Below are positions 25,349 through 33,811 of a stretch of 64,000 nucleotides of DNA, one piece after another; the first letter of the stretch is position 1, and each line of letters begins with the position of its first letter. Under the pieces are notes generated by a model. The model saw nothing but the letters and a program-made list of their open reading frames with translations, was not told the DNA's origin and ran no database searches. This DNA comes from Paenibacillus sonchi (GTDB lineage: Bacteria; Bacillota; Bacilli; Paenibacillales; Paenibacillaceae). Location of the stretch: the NCBI RefSeq assembly GCF_016772475.1, contig NZ_CP068595.1:6572001-6636000 (forward strand), in the 5' to 3' direction. The translations under genes were made by a program, and so were the position numbers.

Positions 25349-25975
25349 ATGAAATACGAATGGAAAAAACAGGACAAGGCAATCTATTTCCCGCCAGCTG
25401 AACCTGTGCTGATTACCGTTCCCGCTTACAACTACTTCATGCTGCAGGGTACAGGCAACCCGAACAGTGAAGAATTTGCCCAGGCGGTGGGTGTGCTCTA
25501 CTCCCTCACTTATGCCATCAAAATGCTGCCCAAAAAAGGCCCGGCACCGGAAGGCTACCATGAATACAGCATTTTCCCGCTGGAGGGGGTATGGGATCTT
25601 AGCGAAAAAGGCCGCAGACAGGCCGCCCTCGACAAAAACGAGCTGGTATACACCATAATGATCCGGCAGCCGGAGTTCGTCACCCCGGACCTTGCCGGCA
25701 GTATTATGGAGAAGGTGCAGCACACGAAGCCGCATCCATTGCTGCAAAAAGCCGTCTTCGGCAGTTCCGAAGACGGCATGTCTGTCCAAATGCTGCATAC
25801 AGGTCCCTATGATGAGGAACCGGCAAGCTTCAGGAAGATGGAACAATATTGCGCGGAGCATGGACTGCGGCGGCTCTCCAAGACCCACCGGGAAATTTAT
25901 CTCACGGATGCTCGCCGTACGCAGCCGGAGAAGCTGAAAACCGTGCTGCGTTTCCTGGTCGCAGATGAGACGTAG
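25349..25975 (+). CDS. GyrI-like small-molecule-binding domain protein
   Basis: A 208-residue protein of the GyrI-like/AraC effector-binding superfamily with no DNA-binding domain. The family motif is visible in VQMLHTGPYDEEPASFRKMEQYCAEHGL, and a C-terminal KTHREIYLTDARRTQPEKLKTVLR follows. The start at 25349 is favoured by GGAGG seven to eight bases upstream; an in-frame ATG at 25328 is less well placed. It stands alone. Related proteins bind or hydrolyse hydrophobic compounds; the ligand here is unknown. Confidence 0.85.
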   Translation: MKYEWKKQDKAIYFPPAEPVLITVPAYNYFMLQGTGNPNSEEFAQAVGVLYSLTYAIKMLPKKGPAPEGYHEYSIFPLEGVWDLSEKGRRQAALDKNELVYTIMIRQPEFVTPDLAGSIMEKVQHTKPHPLLQKAVFGSSEDGMSVQMLHTGPYDEEPASFRKMEQYCAEHGLRRLSKTHREIYLTDARRTQPEKLKTVLRFLVADET

Positions 25976-26020
25976 TCCGCCGCCGGTGTTCCAACGGACT
26001 ACTCTGTCCCGCACGCAGCA

Positions 26021-27556
26021 TCAGTGTCTAGACGGCATCTGCCCTTCAGCGGAAGCATCCATCTTCTGGCGGCCCATAAAGCAGGCGGCCAGAAGCGCCA
26101 GAAGCGCAGGTACAGCAGCCCAGGCGAAGGTGCTGGTAATGGAGAAGGACAGCCCATCGGTAATTTTACTCAGAATTTCCGGCGGAATCTGTGCCCGCGT
26201 CTCCGGGGAGAGCAGCGCATGCGGGTCCTTGAAATCCAGCGCGCCGCCAGGTGCGGCTCCGGCAGTCCCAGAGAATACTTCGTTCAGCTTCGAGCTGAGA
26301 TAATGGCTCTGAATGATCCCGAAGGCCGTGATTCCGATGGTCATCCCGAGCGAGCGGATGAAGTTCAGCGTTGCGCTGGCCGAGCCGCGCTGCTGGGGTG
26401 TCAGGCCATGGATTGCAGCCGTACTCAGCACCGAGAAGGAGGCTCCCACTCCGAGTCCGATGAGGATCATATAGAATGTAACGAGAAGGCGCGAGGCATC
26501 CGGTGCCAGCGTCGCTACAAGACCCGTCCCCAGTACAAGCAGGATCAGCGTAGGCACCATCAGGCTGCGGTAGCTGGTCTTAACCATCAGGAAGCCCCCG
26601 GTGGAGGCAGTAACGACCGAGGCGACCATCATCGGCAGCAGCACCAGCCCGGAATTCGTCGCCGAGCCGCCCAGCACGCCCTGGATAAAAATCGGAATAT
26701 ACACCGAGGCGGCGATAAATGCCGCACCGCTAAACAAGGCACATAAAATGCTGGAGGCATAAAGTCTCTGTCTGAACAATGCAAATGAGATTATCGGCTC
26801 CTTCGCCTTCGTCTCCGCGAACAGGAACAGCCCCGCCAGCACGGCAAACGCCGCGAACAAGCCCAGAATCAGCGCGGAGTCCCAAGCATACTCTTTACCG
26901 CCCAGTTCGAGCGCGAACATTAAGCTGATTACAGCGCCCAGCAATGTTCCCGCACCCAGCCAGTCAATGGGATGCTTGGAATGCTCCACCGATTCCCGGT
27001 AGAAGCTCACCACCATAACCAGTGCGATCACTCCCAGCGGAAGGTTGATGTAGAAAACCCACTGCCAGGCGATGTGATCCGTAATGTAGGCTCCAAGCAG
27101 AGGCCCGAAAATGCTGGACAGCCCGAACACCGCGCCAAAAGCGCCGCCCAGCTTGCCGCGTGTCTCCAGCGGAACAGCGTCGAACATGATGGCAAAGGCA
27201 ATCGGCACCAGCGCGCCGCCCCCGACTCCCTGAAGGGCCCGGTAAGCGGCCAGCTGGGTAATGGTATCTGCCGTTCCGCACAGGGCTGAGCCGGCCATAA
27301 ATACAATGATCCCGAAAATGAAGAATTTTTTGCGGCCGTACATATCCGACAGCTTGCCGAAGATCGGCATCCCCGCCATCTCGGCAACCAGATACGCCGA
27401 AGTAACCCAGACGAATTTGTCCATTCCACCCAGTTCACCAACAATGTTGCCCATTGCTGTGGCCACAATCGTGCTGTCCATGGAGGCCATCAGGATGCCC
27501 AGCAGCAGACCTGCAATCACAATGCCGAGTTTCGGCGATTTTTGAGCTGAGCTCAT
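26021..27556 (-). CDS. EmrB/QacA-family (DHA2) multidrug MFS transporter
   Basis: A 511-residue, 14-helix drug:H+ antiporter. Signature parts are helix 1 MASMDSTIVATAMGNIVGELGG, motif A KLSDMYGRKKFF and motif C GLSSIFGPLLGAYITDHIAWQWVFYINLPLG. The ATG at 27556 has GAGGAG about 9 nt upstream; the GTG at 27565 is too close to it. No linked regulator is seen. It is a second, intact DHA2 pump besides the interrupted one at 8071. Confidence 0.92.
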   Translation of the reverse strand: MSSAQKSPKLGIVIAGLLLGILMASMDSTIVATAMGNIVGELGGMDKFVWVTSAYLVAEMAGMPIFGKLSDMYGRKKFFIFGIIVFMAGSALCGTADTITQLAAYRALQGVGGGALVPIAFAIMFDAVPLETRGKLGGAFGAVFGLSSIFGPLLGAYITDHIAWQWVFYINLPLGVIALVMVVSFYRESVEHSKHPIDWLGAGTLLGAVISLMFALELGGKEYAWDSALILGLFAAFAVLAGLFLFAETKAKEPIISFALFRQRLYASSILCALFSGAAFIAASVYIPIFIQGVLGGSATNSGLVLLPMMVASVVTASTGGFLMVKTSYRSLMVPTLILLVLGTGLVATLAPDASRLLVTFYMILIGLGVGASFSVLSTAAIHGLTPQQRGSASATLNFIRSLGMTIGITAFGIIQSHYLSSKLNEVFSGTAGAAPGGALDFKDPHALLSPETRAQIPPEILSKITDGLSFSITSTFAWAAVPALLALLAACFMGRQKMDASAEGQMPSRH

Positions 27557-27617
27557 AGGACCCACTCCTCATTTTTTTAATATTCATCCCATTCTTTCAG
27601 CTCCAGGGGCATTTCAG

Positions 27618-27641
27618 GTGAAAAAAGTTCCCTAATTTCGG
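27618..27641. repeat. Lone half of a family A repeat
   Basis: GTGAAAAAAGTTCCCTAATT is a single degenerate copy of the family A motif in the gap upstream of the MFS gene; no inverted partner is nearby. Confidence 0.5.
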
Positions 27642-27676
27642 TTGAAATCCGCTGTAAAGGAGGAATTAGCTTGAAA

Positions 27677-28345
27677 CTACACTTTCACCTGATTCCTTAC
27701 AACCGCATTCGGATGGATATCCAGAAAATCACGGTACTCCACTGTGCCAATTTCGCAGCCGGAGCCTATGACTACTCTCCCGCCCCTGACCGTATCGGCT
27801 GCCGTATTCTGCAGATCCACGTGATCCCCTTCAATCAGGCCCGCAGCAAAACGCAGTTGTCCGGGATGCCCGGGTCTGATCAGCGCCCCGCCAAGGCTGC
27901 GTTTGATCTTGATGCTTCCGCCTCCGACCTCGGCTGCCCGGCTTGGACCAAACAGCGATAATTCCAGCGTCTCCGCACTGAGCAGCCCGTCTATCTGGAC
28001 CGCACCGCTAATCTGCATGTCTTCAGCATCACAATTGCCGGATATGCTCAGATTCCCGGTGAATTTGATACCTTCTACATGTATGCTCTCCGCCCTGATC
28101 TCCCCTTGTCCGCGCAGAGACTCACCCTCGATGCCGCCCTTCACGGAGCATTCTCCTGTAAGCTTCATATTTTCCATGACCAGACTGCCACTGACCTTGG
28201 TTTCACCCATCAGCGTCAATTTCCGGCAATCCACATCTCCATGGAATGTGCATTCCCCGGTCACCTTAACGTCAAGGAAACGTCCGCCCGCCGAGGTTGA
28301 ATTCCCGAGTATTTTCAGATTTGTCCGGTTTGCTGTCTCATTCAC
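27677..28345 (-). CDS. bacF: Bactofilin-family polymer-forming protein (YhbF/BacF-like)
   Basis: A protein of about 222 residues built of repeated glycine-spaced beta strands (VTGECTFHGDVDCRKLTLMGETKVSGSLV and similar), the right-handed beta-helix pattern of bactofilins. It starts at a GTG (28345) that overlaps the stop of the paralogous upstream gene and has GGAGGAG at good spacing. The gene order yhbD-bacE-bacF matches Bacillus subtilis yhbDEF, where the two bactofilins are needed for flagellar assembly and motility. It is expected to polymerise in the cytoplasm or at the membrane. Confidence 0.85.
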   Translation of the reverse strand: MNETANRTNLKILGNSTSAGGRFLDVKVTGECTFHGDVDCRKLTLMGETKVSGSLVMENMKLTGECSVKGGIEGESLRGQGEIRAESIHVEGIKFTGNLSISGNCDAEDMQISGAVQIDGLLSAETLELSLFGPSRAAEVGGGSIKIKRSLGGALIRPGHPGQLRFAAGLIEGDHVDLQNTAADTVRGGRVVIGSGCEIGTVEYRDFLDIHPNAVVRNQVKV

Positions 28346-29027
28346 CGGTCTTCTCCTCCATTCCCACACTGGCTCCGGGATGCACGGTCAGCCTGTCACG
28401 GTATTCCACCCGGCCAATGCTGCAGCCCTCTCCAATGATAATCACAGCACCCCTCACAACCTCTGCTGTCGTATATTCCAGGTCAAGAAAATCACCCTCA
28501 ATAACCTTTGCCTGCAATTCTGGCCGCAATTTCGGAATAATGCCGCCAGCCAGCTTGTTCCAGACTCCCGATCCGCCTTTGCGGATGACCAGACTCTCCA
28601 CACCCAGCTCTTTCACCTTCGCCTGACCCTGCAAAACCAACTCGACACATCCGGCGCTGAGGAAGCCGCCGATCGTAACAACGCCTTCAGCGGTAAACTT
28701 CTCCAGCTCACAATCGCCCTTAATGTCAGCTACCCCGTTCAGCGTGAAGCTTTCTCCGAGCAGACCGCCGTCAACCTTCAACAGCCCGTCATGCTTCATC
28801 GTGCCGATCCGCAGGCCGCCGCCTATTTTGAGATCCCCGTTCGTTTCCATCTGCTCTACCGTGAGACTTCCGCCCACCTTCATCCGGCCGTTTCCTGTAA
28901 ATGTCATGGCTGTTACCGGGCCGTTGATCCGGCTTACCCCCTCCAGACTGACATGATTATAGGTCCCGCCTGCTGCCCCTCCTATTCCTGCAACCAATAA
29001 ATCTGCCGCTGCACCTTTATCCATCAT
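28338..29027 (-). CDS. bacE: Bactofilin-family polymer-forming protein (YhbE/BacE-like)
   Basis: A 229-residue protein with the same beta-strand repeats as its neighbour (FTGNGRMKVGGSLTVEQMETNGDLKIGGGLRIG). Its ending (VIIIGEGCSIGRVEYRDRLTVHPGASV) resembles that of the neighbour (VVIGSGCEIGTVEYRDFLDIHPNAVV), so the two are tandem duplicates. It starts at 29027, or the second ATG at 29024, after GGGAGG. It lies between yhbD and bacF. Confidence 0.87.
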   Translation of the reverse strand: MMDKGAAADLLVAGIGGAAGGTYNHVSLEGVSRINGPVTAMTFTGNGRMKVGGSLTVEQMETNGDLKIGGGLRIGTMKHDGLLKVDGGLLGESFTLNGVADIKGDCELEKFTAEGVVTIGGFLSAGCVELVLQGQAKVKELGVESLVIRKGGSGVWNKLAGGIIPKLRPELQAKVIEGDFLDLEYTTAEVVRGAVIIIGEGCSIGRVEYRDRLTVHPGASVGMEEKTGE

Positions 29028-29103
29028 CTAACCTCCCAATTATGCCAACTCGCCGTGAACGGTTGACTCACTCACTATCTGGCTGCGGCCTGCTTCCAGT
29101 CCT

Positions 29104-29733
29104 TCAGCCCAGCTTACCCTGCAGCTGCTCTGTCAGATCCTCGAGCGTAATCCTGCTGATTAGCCGTACTCCCTCGTCAAAGACAAGCTCTGACGGTGCC
29201 GGAGCCTGGAGGAAGAAGCTGACACCCATTTTACGTGCAAAAAACAACTCCCAGCGTTTGCCCTCAAACTGCGTCCGGTTCACACTCAGCGTCCGGTGGA
29301 GCAGATCTGCCTCCTCCAGACTCAATTCCCCCTTGCCCAGCAGGAGGTCAACAGCAACCAGATGAATCAGCTGCTCGAATGAATATTTATGTTCGTCCTT
29401 GTCACACTGCCCATACCGCTCCAGAGTTACAGACGAAACAATGTTACGTTCTCTAACCTCTTTGATAGTCAGCAATTGCTTATGTACAGAGGACATATCC
29501 GACAGCTTGCCTGCCAGCTCATCCAAAGAAAGGTCATCTTTCTTGCTCAGAATATGCTGGATGCGCCCCAGCATTCTTTCTTTCGGAAAAAAGGTTTCCT
29601 GTCCGGTATACGTGGACTTGCGGATGAACCAACTCTCCGGGATCAGCTGCTTACGTTTCCAGCGGTACAGCTGACCGTAAGAAATTCCGGTCAAGTCCAG
29701 CAGCTCCTTCTTGGAGATCAAATCTTCTTCCAT
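29104..29733 (-). CDS. yhbD: YhbD-family MerR-like DNA-binding protein (DUF4004)
   Basis: A protein of about 209 residues. Its N-terminus has a MerR-like winged helix (LISKKELLDLTGISYGQLYRWKRKQLIP), followed by a ~140-residue helical domain typical of YhbD/DUF4004. The start at 29733 has a perfect AGGAGGTGATC site. It is the first gene of the bactofilin operon. A perfect inverted repeat lies between its -35 and -10 boxes, which suggests autoregulation by this protein. Confidence 0.88.
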   Translation of the reverse strand: MEEDLISKKELLDLTGISYGQLYRWKRKQLIPESWFIRKSTYTGQETFFPKERMLGRIQHILSKKDDLSLDELAGKLSDMSSVHKQLLTIKEVRERNIVSSVTLERYGQCDKDEHKYSFEQLIHLVAVDLLLGKGELSLEEADLLHRTLSVNRTQFEGKRWELFFARKMGVSFFLQAPAPSELVFDEGVRLISRITLEDLTEQLQGKLG

Positions 29734-29755
29734 GATGATCACCTCCTGCAATCAT

Positions 29756-29782
29756 CGTAACATAACACTGTTACGTTGTAAA
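29756..29782 (-). promoter_or_regulatory. yhbD promoter with operator in the spacer
   Basis: On the minus strand a TTTACA box and a TACGAT box are 17 nt apart. The spacer and -10 box contain the inverted repeat CGTAACA-6 nt-TGTTACG (29756-29775). A protein bound there would occlude or remodel the promoter. Confidence 0.65.
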
Positions 29783-29859
29783 CGATAGAACATCTGCATC
29801 AATCCATTTCCGTACACCCTTTAACTTGCCTTGCCGCACTTCCGATTGTATTCCATGTC

Positions 29860-29897
29860 AAAAAAGCGGACCTCCGCCCTGAGGAGGATTTCCGCTC
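29860..29897 (-). terminator. Rho-independent terminator after the Eis-like gene
   Basis: GCGGAAATCCTCC...GGAGGTCCGC followed by TTTTTT on the minus strand, about 25 bp beyond the stop at 29922. Confidence 0.85.
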
Positions 29898-29921
29898 ATT
29901 CTTCAAGCCTATTCTATTGAA

Positions 29922-31057
29922 TTATACAAAATTCAGCCCCGACGCATAGGGAAGCGGAACCGGAAACAGCTCCTTCAGCTGTTCCCGGATGGCAACCGGC
30001 AGTTCAAGCTGCGGCTGGGTGTCAAAAAACAGCGAAATCAGCTCTTTGTCACTCAGTTGAACTGCCGTTCCATTTACGGTCAGCACAATCTCTCCCCTGG
30101 AACAGCGCTGTGAAGCTCCACGCCGCTGAGGGCTTCGGGGGACTTTTGCTGCAGATATGGATGAATTTGCTGCCATAGCCGGACGGGGTTGACGATTTTC
30201 ACCGTTCCAGGATTTGGCTCTTCCAGATAAGTGCTGCTTCCCAAGGCGCGTATCATCTCCGTCTCATGCCATGGAACCTGGAACTGAAGCTCAGAGATCC
30301 CCTTCGCCGCAATCACCTGAGAGACCGCTTGAAGGGCGGCCTCCGGCGCTCCGCCCCATTCGATAACAAGCGGCACGGCCTCCGTCTTCAGCTTGTCTCT
30401 TACAGCGATAACCGCATAAGCCAGCAAGCGGCCATCGGATTCCGCAACATAGATCTTTTGCTTCAGCTTATAAATGTCTGCAATGGCTTCCGCCCTTACA
30501 AGCGTGGCCAGCTCATATAGACTGCGACCATACCGCACTTCACGGTTCTCCGCGAGCCTTTGCAGCCCGAACCAGTCACGTTCCTCTGCCTCACGGACGA
30601 TGGCAGGGCCTGCTGCTGCCCTCCTGACAACCTCATTCTCTGGAGACAGCAAGTAGCTGCGCACCGACCGGAAGGTATGGCAGCCTTGCCGGATGTAGAG
30701 ATCCCGTGTACCCGACACAAGCAGCAGCGAAGCGCCTGCTCTGTCGATATGGTCAAACACGCGCTGCAGTAAGGCATTGGCATAACCTTTTCCCCGGTAT
30801 TCAGGGTGCGTGCATACTGAACCAAGGGAGAATACCGGCACAGACACAGTTCCCATCTGTATAAAACCCGGAACAAGTCCGGCAAAAGCAACAAGCTGCC
30901 CGTCCTCAAATACACCGGGTGAACTCAAGTAGCTGCCGGAGAAAATTCCCGGAAATTTGACTGCCATTGATGTCTGTTCCTCATCCCGGAAGACCAGATC
31001 CGATAGCTCTGCCGCCTTCTTCAATTCTTCGCGCGAGACAAAACGAATATCGCCCAT
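29922..31057 (-). pseudogene. Eis-like GNAT acetyltransferase with C-terminal SCP2-type domain, interrupted by a 1-base frameshift
   Basis: The N-terminal frame (start 31057, GGAATGGAG site) holds a GNAT domain with the acetyl-CoA loop VCTHPEYRGKGYANALL, then a second GNAT-like half. It runs out of frame at HSAVPGERLC. The C-terminal sterol-carrier-type tail, including GEIVLTVNGTAVQLSDKEL and the final PLPYASGLNFV, continues in the next frame to 29922. The break lies in a C4 run at 30094-30097; one more G on the coding strand restores a single protein of about 379 residues, the usual Eis length. Members acetylate amines such as aminoglycosides or protein lysines; the substrate here is unknown. 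Confidence 0.78.
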
Positions 31058-31190
31058 GCTCCATTCCTCTCTTCTTACACTCATATCACATTACATTCAT
31101 TCGCAGCACATAGTGCGTACCGGATATATCAGCAGTATACAACGTTTTGCACCTCAAAATCGAATAACAGTTATCAGGCCTAAGCATGAA

Positions 31191-32540
31191 TCAGCTTCTG
31201 ATCACGCCTTTCTCCCTGGCTTCACGCAGCCACTTGGGAAACTCATTAAACAAGCGGTCGTACAGTTCTTCGTCGCTGACTTCGTCCAGGTCATCCAGCG
31301 CAAAAAAATCCGCATTATCCACATAACGCCCCTGCAGATCATCCAGCTCCCGCAGCACACCGTAATCCGCCTGGCCCAGACCGACAAATTGCCAGAAAAT
31401 ATTATGCTTGGAGCTGTCAATCAGCAGCTTGGAGATTTTGCGCGTTTCGTAAATCCCGCCATCACTGAAGAATACGACGTACACCGGCAGGGTGCCCGGA
31501 TCTTCCTTGGTATATTTCTTGAGGATATCTGCCATGACGACCGGCTCATTATTGCCGATGCCAAGGCCCCCGAACATACGCGGCCCCGGATAAGTGCGTT
31601 TCACATAGTCCTCATACCCGGTTTCACCCACACTGGGCATCCGCTTGCTTTTGGTTGCAAAAAACCAGACATCCAGCATTCCGTCATCGTCCATGCTGGC
31701 AGCAACAGCGAGTATCCGTTCAAAGGCCCGCTGGACCACACCCTTCTGATAAAGCGCTGACATCGAACCGGACGCGTCAAAAACTACGGCGACGCGTGCT
31801 TTTTCCTGCTCAATATTCTTTTTGCGCAGGGAGAGGGCAACCTGCTGCTTGTGCAGGTCAATCTTGGTCAGATTGAGCTTCAGCGGGGGCGCCGGCTGTC
31901 CTGGCGGCGATGCCGCCGTGGCTGCTGCCGCTTCGGCGATGGACGCTGACAGCTCAACAGCAGCCGCAGCCGTATGACCCGGTTCGCCTGGACTGGCAGC
32001 TTCCGCTGCCGATTCATCCTCCACCTCCACACCATGGGCTTCCGCCAGCGGTTTCAGCCCGCCGTGAAAACCGCGGCCAACGGCCCGCAGCTTGAAACCC
32101 TGCCCGTGGCGGTACAGCTCGGCGAGGACCAGCGAGGTTTCGGCCTTGCCTTCGGTAATGGCGAATACTAGCTCCGTATTCCCTGCCGCCGCGCTGATCT
32201 TGCAGCCTCTGACTTCGGCAAAGGTTCCCGGCCCATCGAGCGTCGCGGCGAATACGCATTTTTCAACACCGGAGCTCTGCAAGGCACGCAGATCGATTAC
32301 AAATTCGCCGCTGTATTTATCAATCGGCTCAAACCGCACGGCCCGCTGCGGATCTGCGGGCTGGTTATAAAAAATAAAATAATCGTCCGCAGGCACCCTT
32401 CCGTCCGGCCCCACCATAAAGCAGCTGAGATCCAGCTCCGCCGGGGAGCTGCTGCAGGATATTTTTACTCTTGCATTCATTGAAGCCTCATCCAGTTTGG
32501 CATTCGAGCCGCTGACCAGATTAATGATTGTCCCGTCCAT
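31191..32540 (-). CDS. TerD-domain protein fused to a von Willebrand A domain (TerF-like)
   Basis: A protein of about 449 residues. Residues about 1-170 form a TerD/CABP domain, with the calcium-binding-type acidic segments and the LAELYRHGQGFKLRAVGRGFHGGL ending. A Pro/Ala-rich linker of about 60 residues follows. Residues about 235-449 form a VWA domain with the MIDAS motif DASGSM and a later FFSDGG. This domain order is that of TerF in tellurite/stress operons. The start at 32540 has AAGGAG; the longer frame to 32627 is unlikely. No other ter gene is next to it, which is unusual. Confidence 0.85.
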   Translation of the reverse strand: MDGTIINLVSGSNAKLDEASMNARVKISCSSSPAELDLSCFMVGPDGRVPADDYFIFYNQPADPQRAVRFEPIDKYSGEFVIDLRALQSSGVEKCVFAATLDGPGTFAEVRGCKISAAAGNTELVFAITEGKAETSLVLAELYRHGQGFKLRAVGRGFHGGLKPLAEAHGVEVEDESAAEAASPGEPGHTAAAAVELSASIAEAAAATAASPPGQPAPPLKLNLTKIDLHKQQVALSLRKKNIEQEKARVAVVFDASGSMSALYQKGVVQRAFERILAVAASMDDDGMLDVWFFATKSKRMPSVGETGYEDYVKRTYPGPRMFGGLGIGNNEPVVMADILKKYTKEDPGTLPVYVVFFSDGGIYETRKISKLLIDSSKHNIFWQFVGLGQADYGVLRELDDLQGRYVDNADFFALDDLDEVSDEELYDRLFNEFPKWLREAREKGVIRS

Positions 32541-32604
32541 ATTCAGTTCTCCTTTTGCTCCTTGGTTAAAAGTGATGACCCATATTCCGTTCCTGTGCAG
32601 CAAA

Positions 32605-32643
32605 AGGAGCAGACAGCTCCCCGGCAAGGATGCGTCTGCTCCT
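32605..32643 (-). terminator. Hairpin upstream of the TerD-VWA gene
   Basis: A perfect 10-bp stem AGGAGCAGAC (32605-32614) and its complement (32634-32643), followed by TTTTG on the minus strand. It probably terminates read-through from the ctc side; a leader role for the TerD-VWA gene is possible. Confidence 0.55.
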
Positions 32644-32675
32644 GTTAGCTGCGTATATTTAGTACGCCTATTTAT

Positions 32676-32920
32676 TATATAGAGTGAACTTAAGATATTT
32701 ACATTAGGGACTACGGAGAATGTTTGGACTTCCAGCCGCTGCCCATCTGCAGATTTCTTGATTTATACCGCTGTTCGCAGTGGAAATCCGCAGACTGCCT
32801 ATGCTTTCGATGCGAGCTTTCCTACGGAAAGCTTTCAGGCGGACGCATTCGCTCCTACAGTTCCAAACTTCCCCTCCATCCCTTTTCCCTTTTGTTCGTT
32901 TTTTAAGTTCGTTTTATTTA
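32676..32920. repeat. Interspersed nested-hairpin element, family B, long copy 2 (inverted)
   Basis: It lies in the opposite orientation to copy 1 and shares the outer TATATAGAGTGAACTTAA end, the core ends (GAATGTTTGGAC and GTTCCAAACTTCCCC) and the extra AGCTTTCC/GGAAAGCT hairpin. Its internal stem reads TCTGCGGATTT/AAATCTGCAGA, whose paired bases differ from those of copies 3 and 4. The right outer end is degenerate. Confidence 0.75.
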
Positions 32921-32934
32921 TCTCTCGATCCGAT

Positions 32935-33549
32935 TTATTCCTCAGTCTTCTGTTCTTCGGCAGCCCCGGCAGCAGCAGGCTCGTCCGCTTCAGCATCCGC
33001 TGGCTCTTCCAGTGCAACAGGCGGTGCAATCCGCACAATCAGCGTATCTTCCGGGGTCAGCACTTCCCAGCCTTCATGCTTCGGCAGATCCGAAACCAGC
33101 AGCTGGTCGCCAACGTCGAGTCCGCTGATATCCACTTCAAAGGTGGCGGTCAGCTTGTCCGGCAGGGTGCGGATATCCAGCTCATACAGCTCAACCTGCT
33201 GAATGCCGCCGCTCTTCACGCCGACAGGATCTCCGGTGAAGTGGAATGCAACCTTGGTGTCCAGTTCGGCCTTCATGTCAATCTGGTGAAGGTCCACATG
33301 CAGCAGCTTCCGGGACAACGGCTGGCGCTGCACTTCCTGAATCACTACGTTTTTGGAGCCGGAGCCGGGCAGTTCCACCTTGAGGATGGCCCGCGGGTTT
33401 TTGCCCAGAATCTCGTTCAATGTCTTCGCATCCGCTGTAAAGGACTGGCTATCTGAACCTGCACCGTAGACGACAACCGGTACAAAGCCTTTGCTCCGCT
33501 GTGAAGAGGTCGAGCCGGATCTTTCAGTCAAACGTACTGTGGTATTCAT
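32935..33549 (-). CDS. ctc: Ribosomal protein L25, general stress protein Ctc family
   Basis: A 204-residue long-form bL25. The N-terminal ~90 residues form the 5S rRNA-binding domain (FVPVVVYGAGSDSQSFTADAK, HVDLHQIDM). The C-terminal TL5 domain follows, with an acidic Ala/Glu tail. The ATG at 33549 is set by AGGAGG upstream; the frame's extension to 33675 is the leader and not coding. The leader contains a structured element also found before a sugar-binding lipoprotein gene. Confidence 0.92.
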   Translation of the reverse strand: MNTTVRLTERSGSTSSQRSKGFVPVVVYGAGSDSQSFTADAKTLNEILGKNPRAILKVELPGSGSKNVVIQEVQRQPLSRKLLHVDLHQIDMKAELDTKVAFHFTGDPVGVKSGGIQQVELYELDIRTLPDKLTATFEVDISGLDVGDQLLVSDLPKHEGWEVLTPEDTLIVRIAPPVALEEPADAEADEPAAAGAAEEQKTEE

Positions 33550-33556
33550 GATATTT

Positions 33557-33623
33557 CCTCCTAAAAGTTTTTTGAGCATACGCTTCTTTGAACAGCTTCG
33601 AAAAAAAACTGCTTCGGAAGCAT
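33557..33623 (-). promoter_or_regulatory. Conserved structured leader abutting the ribosome-binding site (copy 1)
   Basis: A 67-nt leader with ATGCTTCCGAAGC, arm AGTTTTTT, CGAAG...TTCAA, GCTCA, arm AAAAAACT, then TTTTAGGAGG. The arms pair over 8 bp. At 19078-19143 the same arms read GTTTTGT/ACAAAAC, so a T-A pair is replaced by G-C with pairing kept. Confidence 0.7.
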
Positions 33624-33671
33624 ACGCCCAGTTTTTGAGCGATAGCTGCATTGAATGGTTCATTGCGCAAA

Positions 33672-33713
33672 ACAAAAAACAAGACCAATTAGAGCTGCAG
33701 GTCTAATTAGTCT
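33672..33713 (-). terminator. Rho-independent terminator of the peptide-transporter operon
   Basis: On the minus strand AGACTAATTAGA pairs with TCTAATTGGTCT (one mismatch) and is followed by TGTTTTTTG. It lies about 100 bp after the last transporter gene and before the ctc leader. Confidence 0.82.
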
Positions 33714-33811
33714 CTTATTAAACGTATTTACCTACATTGGAATCAGTATAGCACTGCGGATATGGCAAGTCAAAAAAGGAAATTTTCAATTTTGGGCCAG
33801 ATTTATTCGAA

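Noticed and set aside
32605..32643. T-box or other riboswitch before the TerD-VWA gene
   Set aside because: No T-box core or other known riboswitch motif is seen; only a simple hairpin with a short T run is present.
33557..33675. An N-terminal extension of ctc (frame open to 33675)
   Set aside because: The strong AGGAGG site and normal L25 start lie at 33549, and the extension covers the conserved RNA-like leader and part of a terminator.
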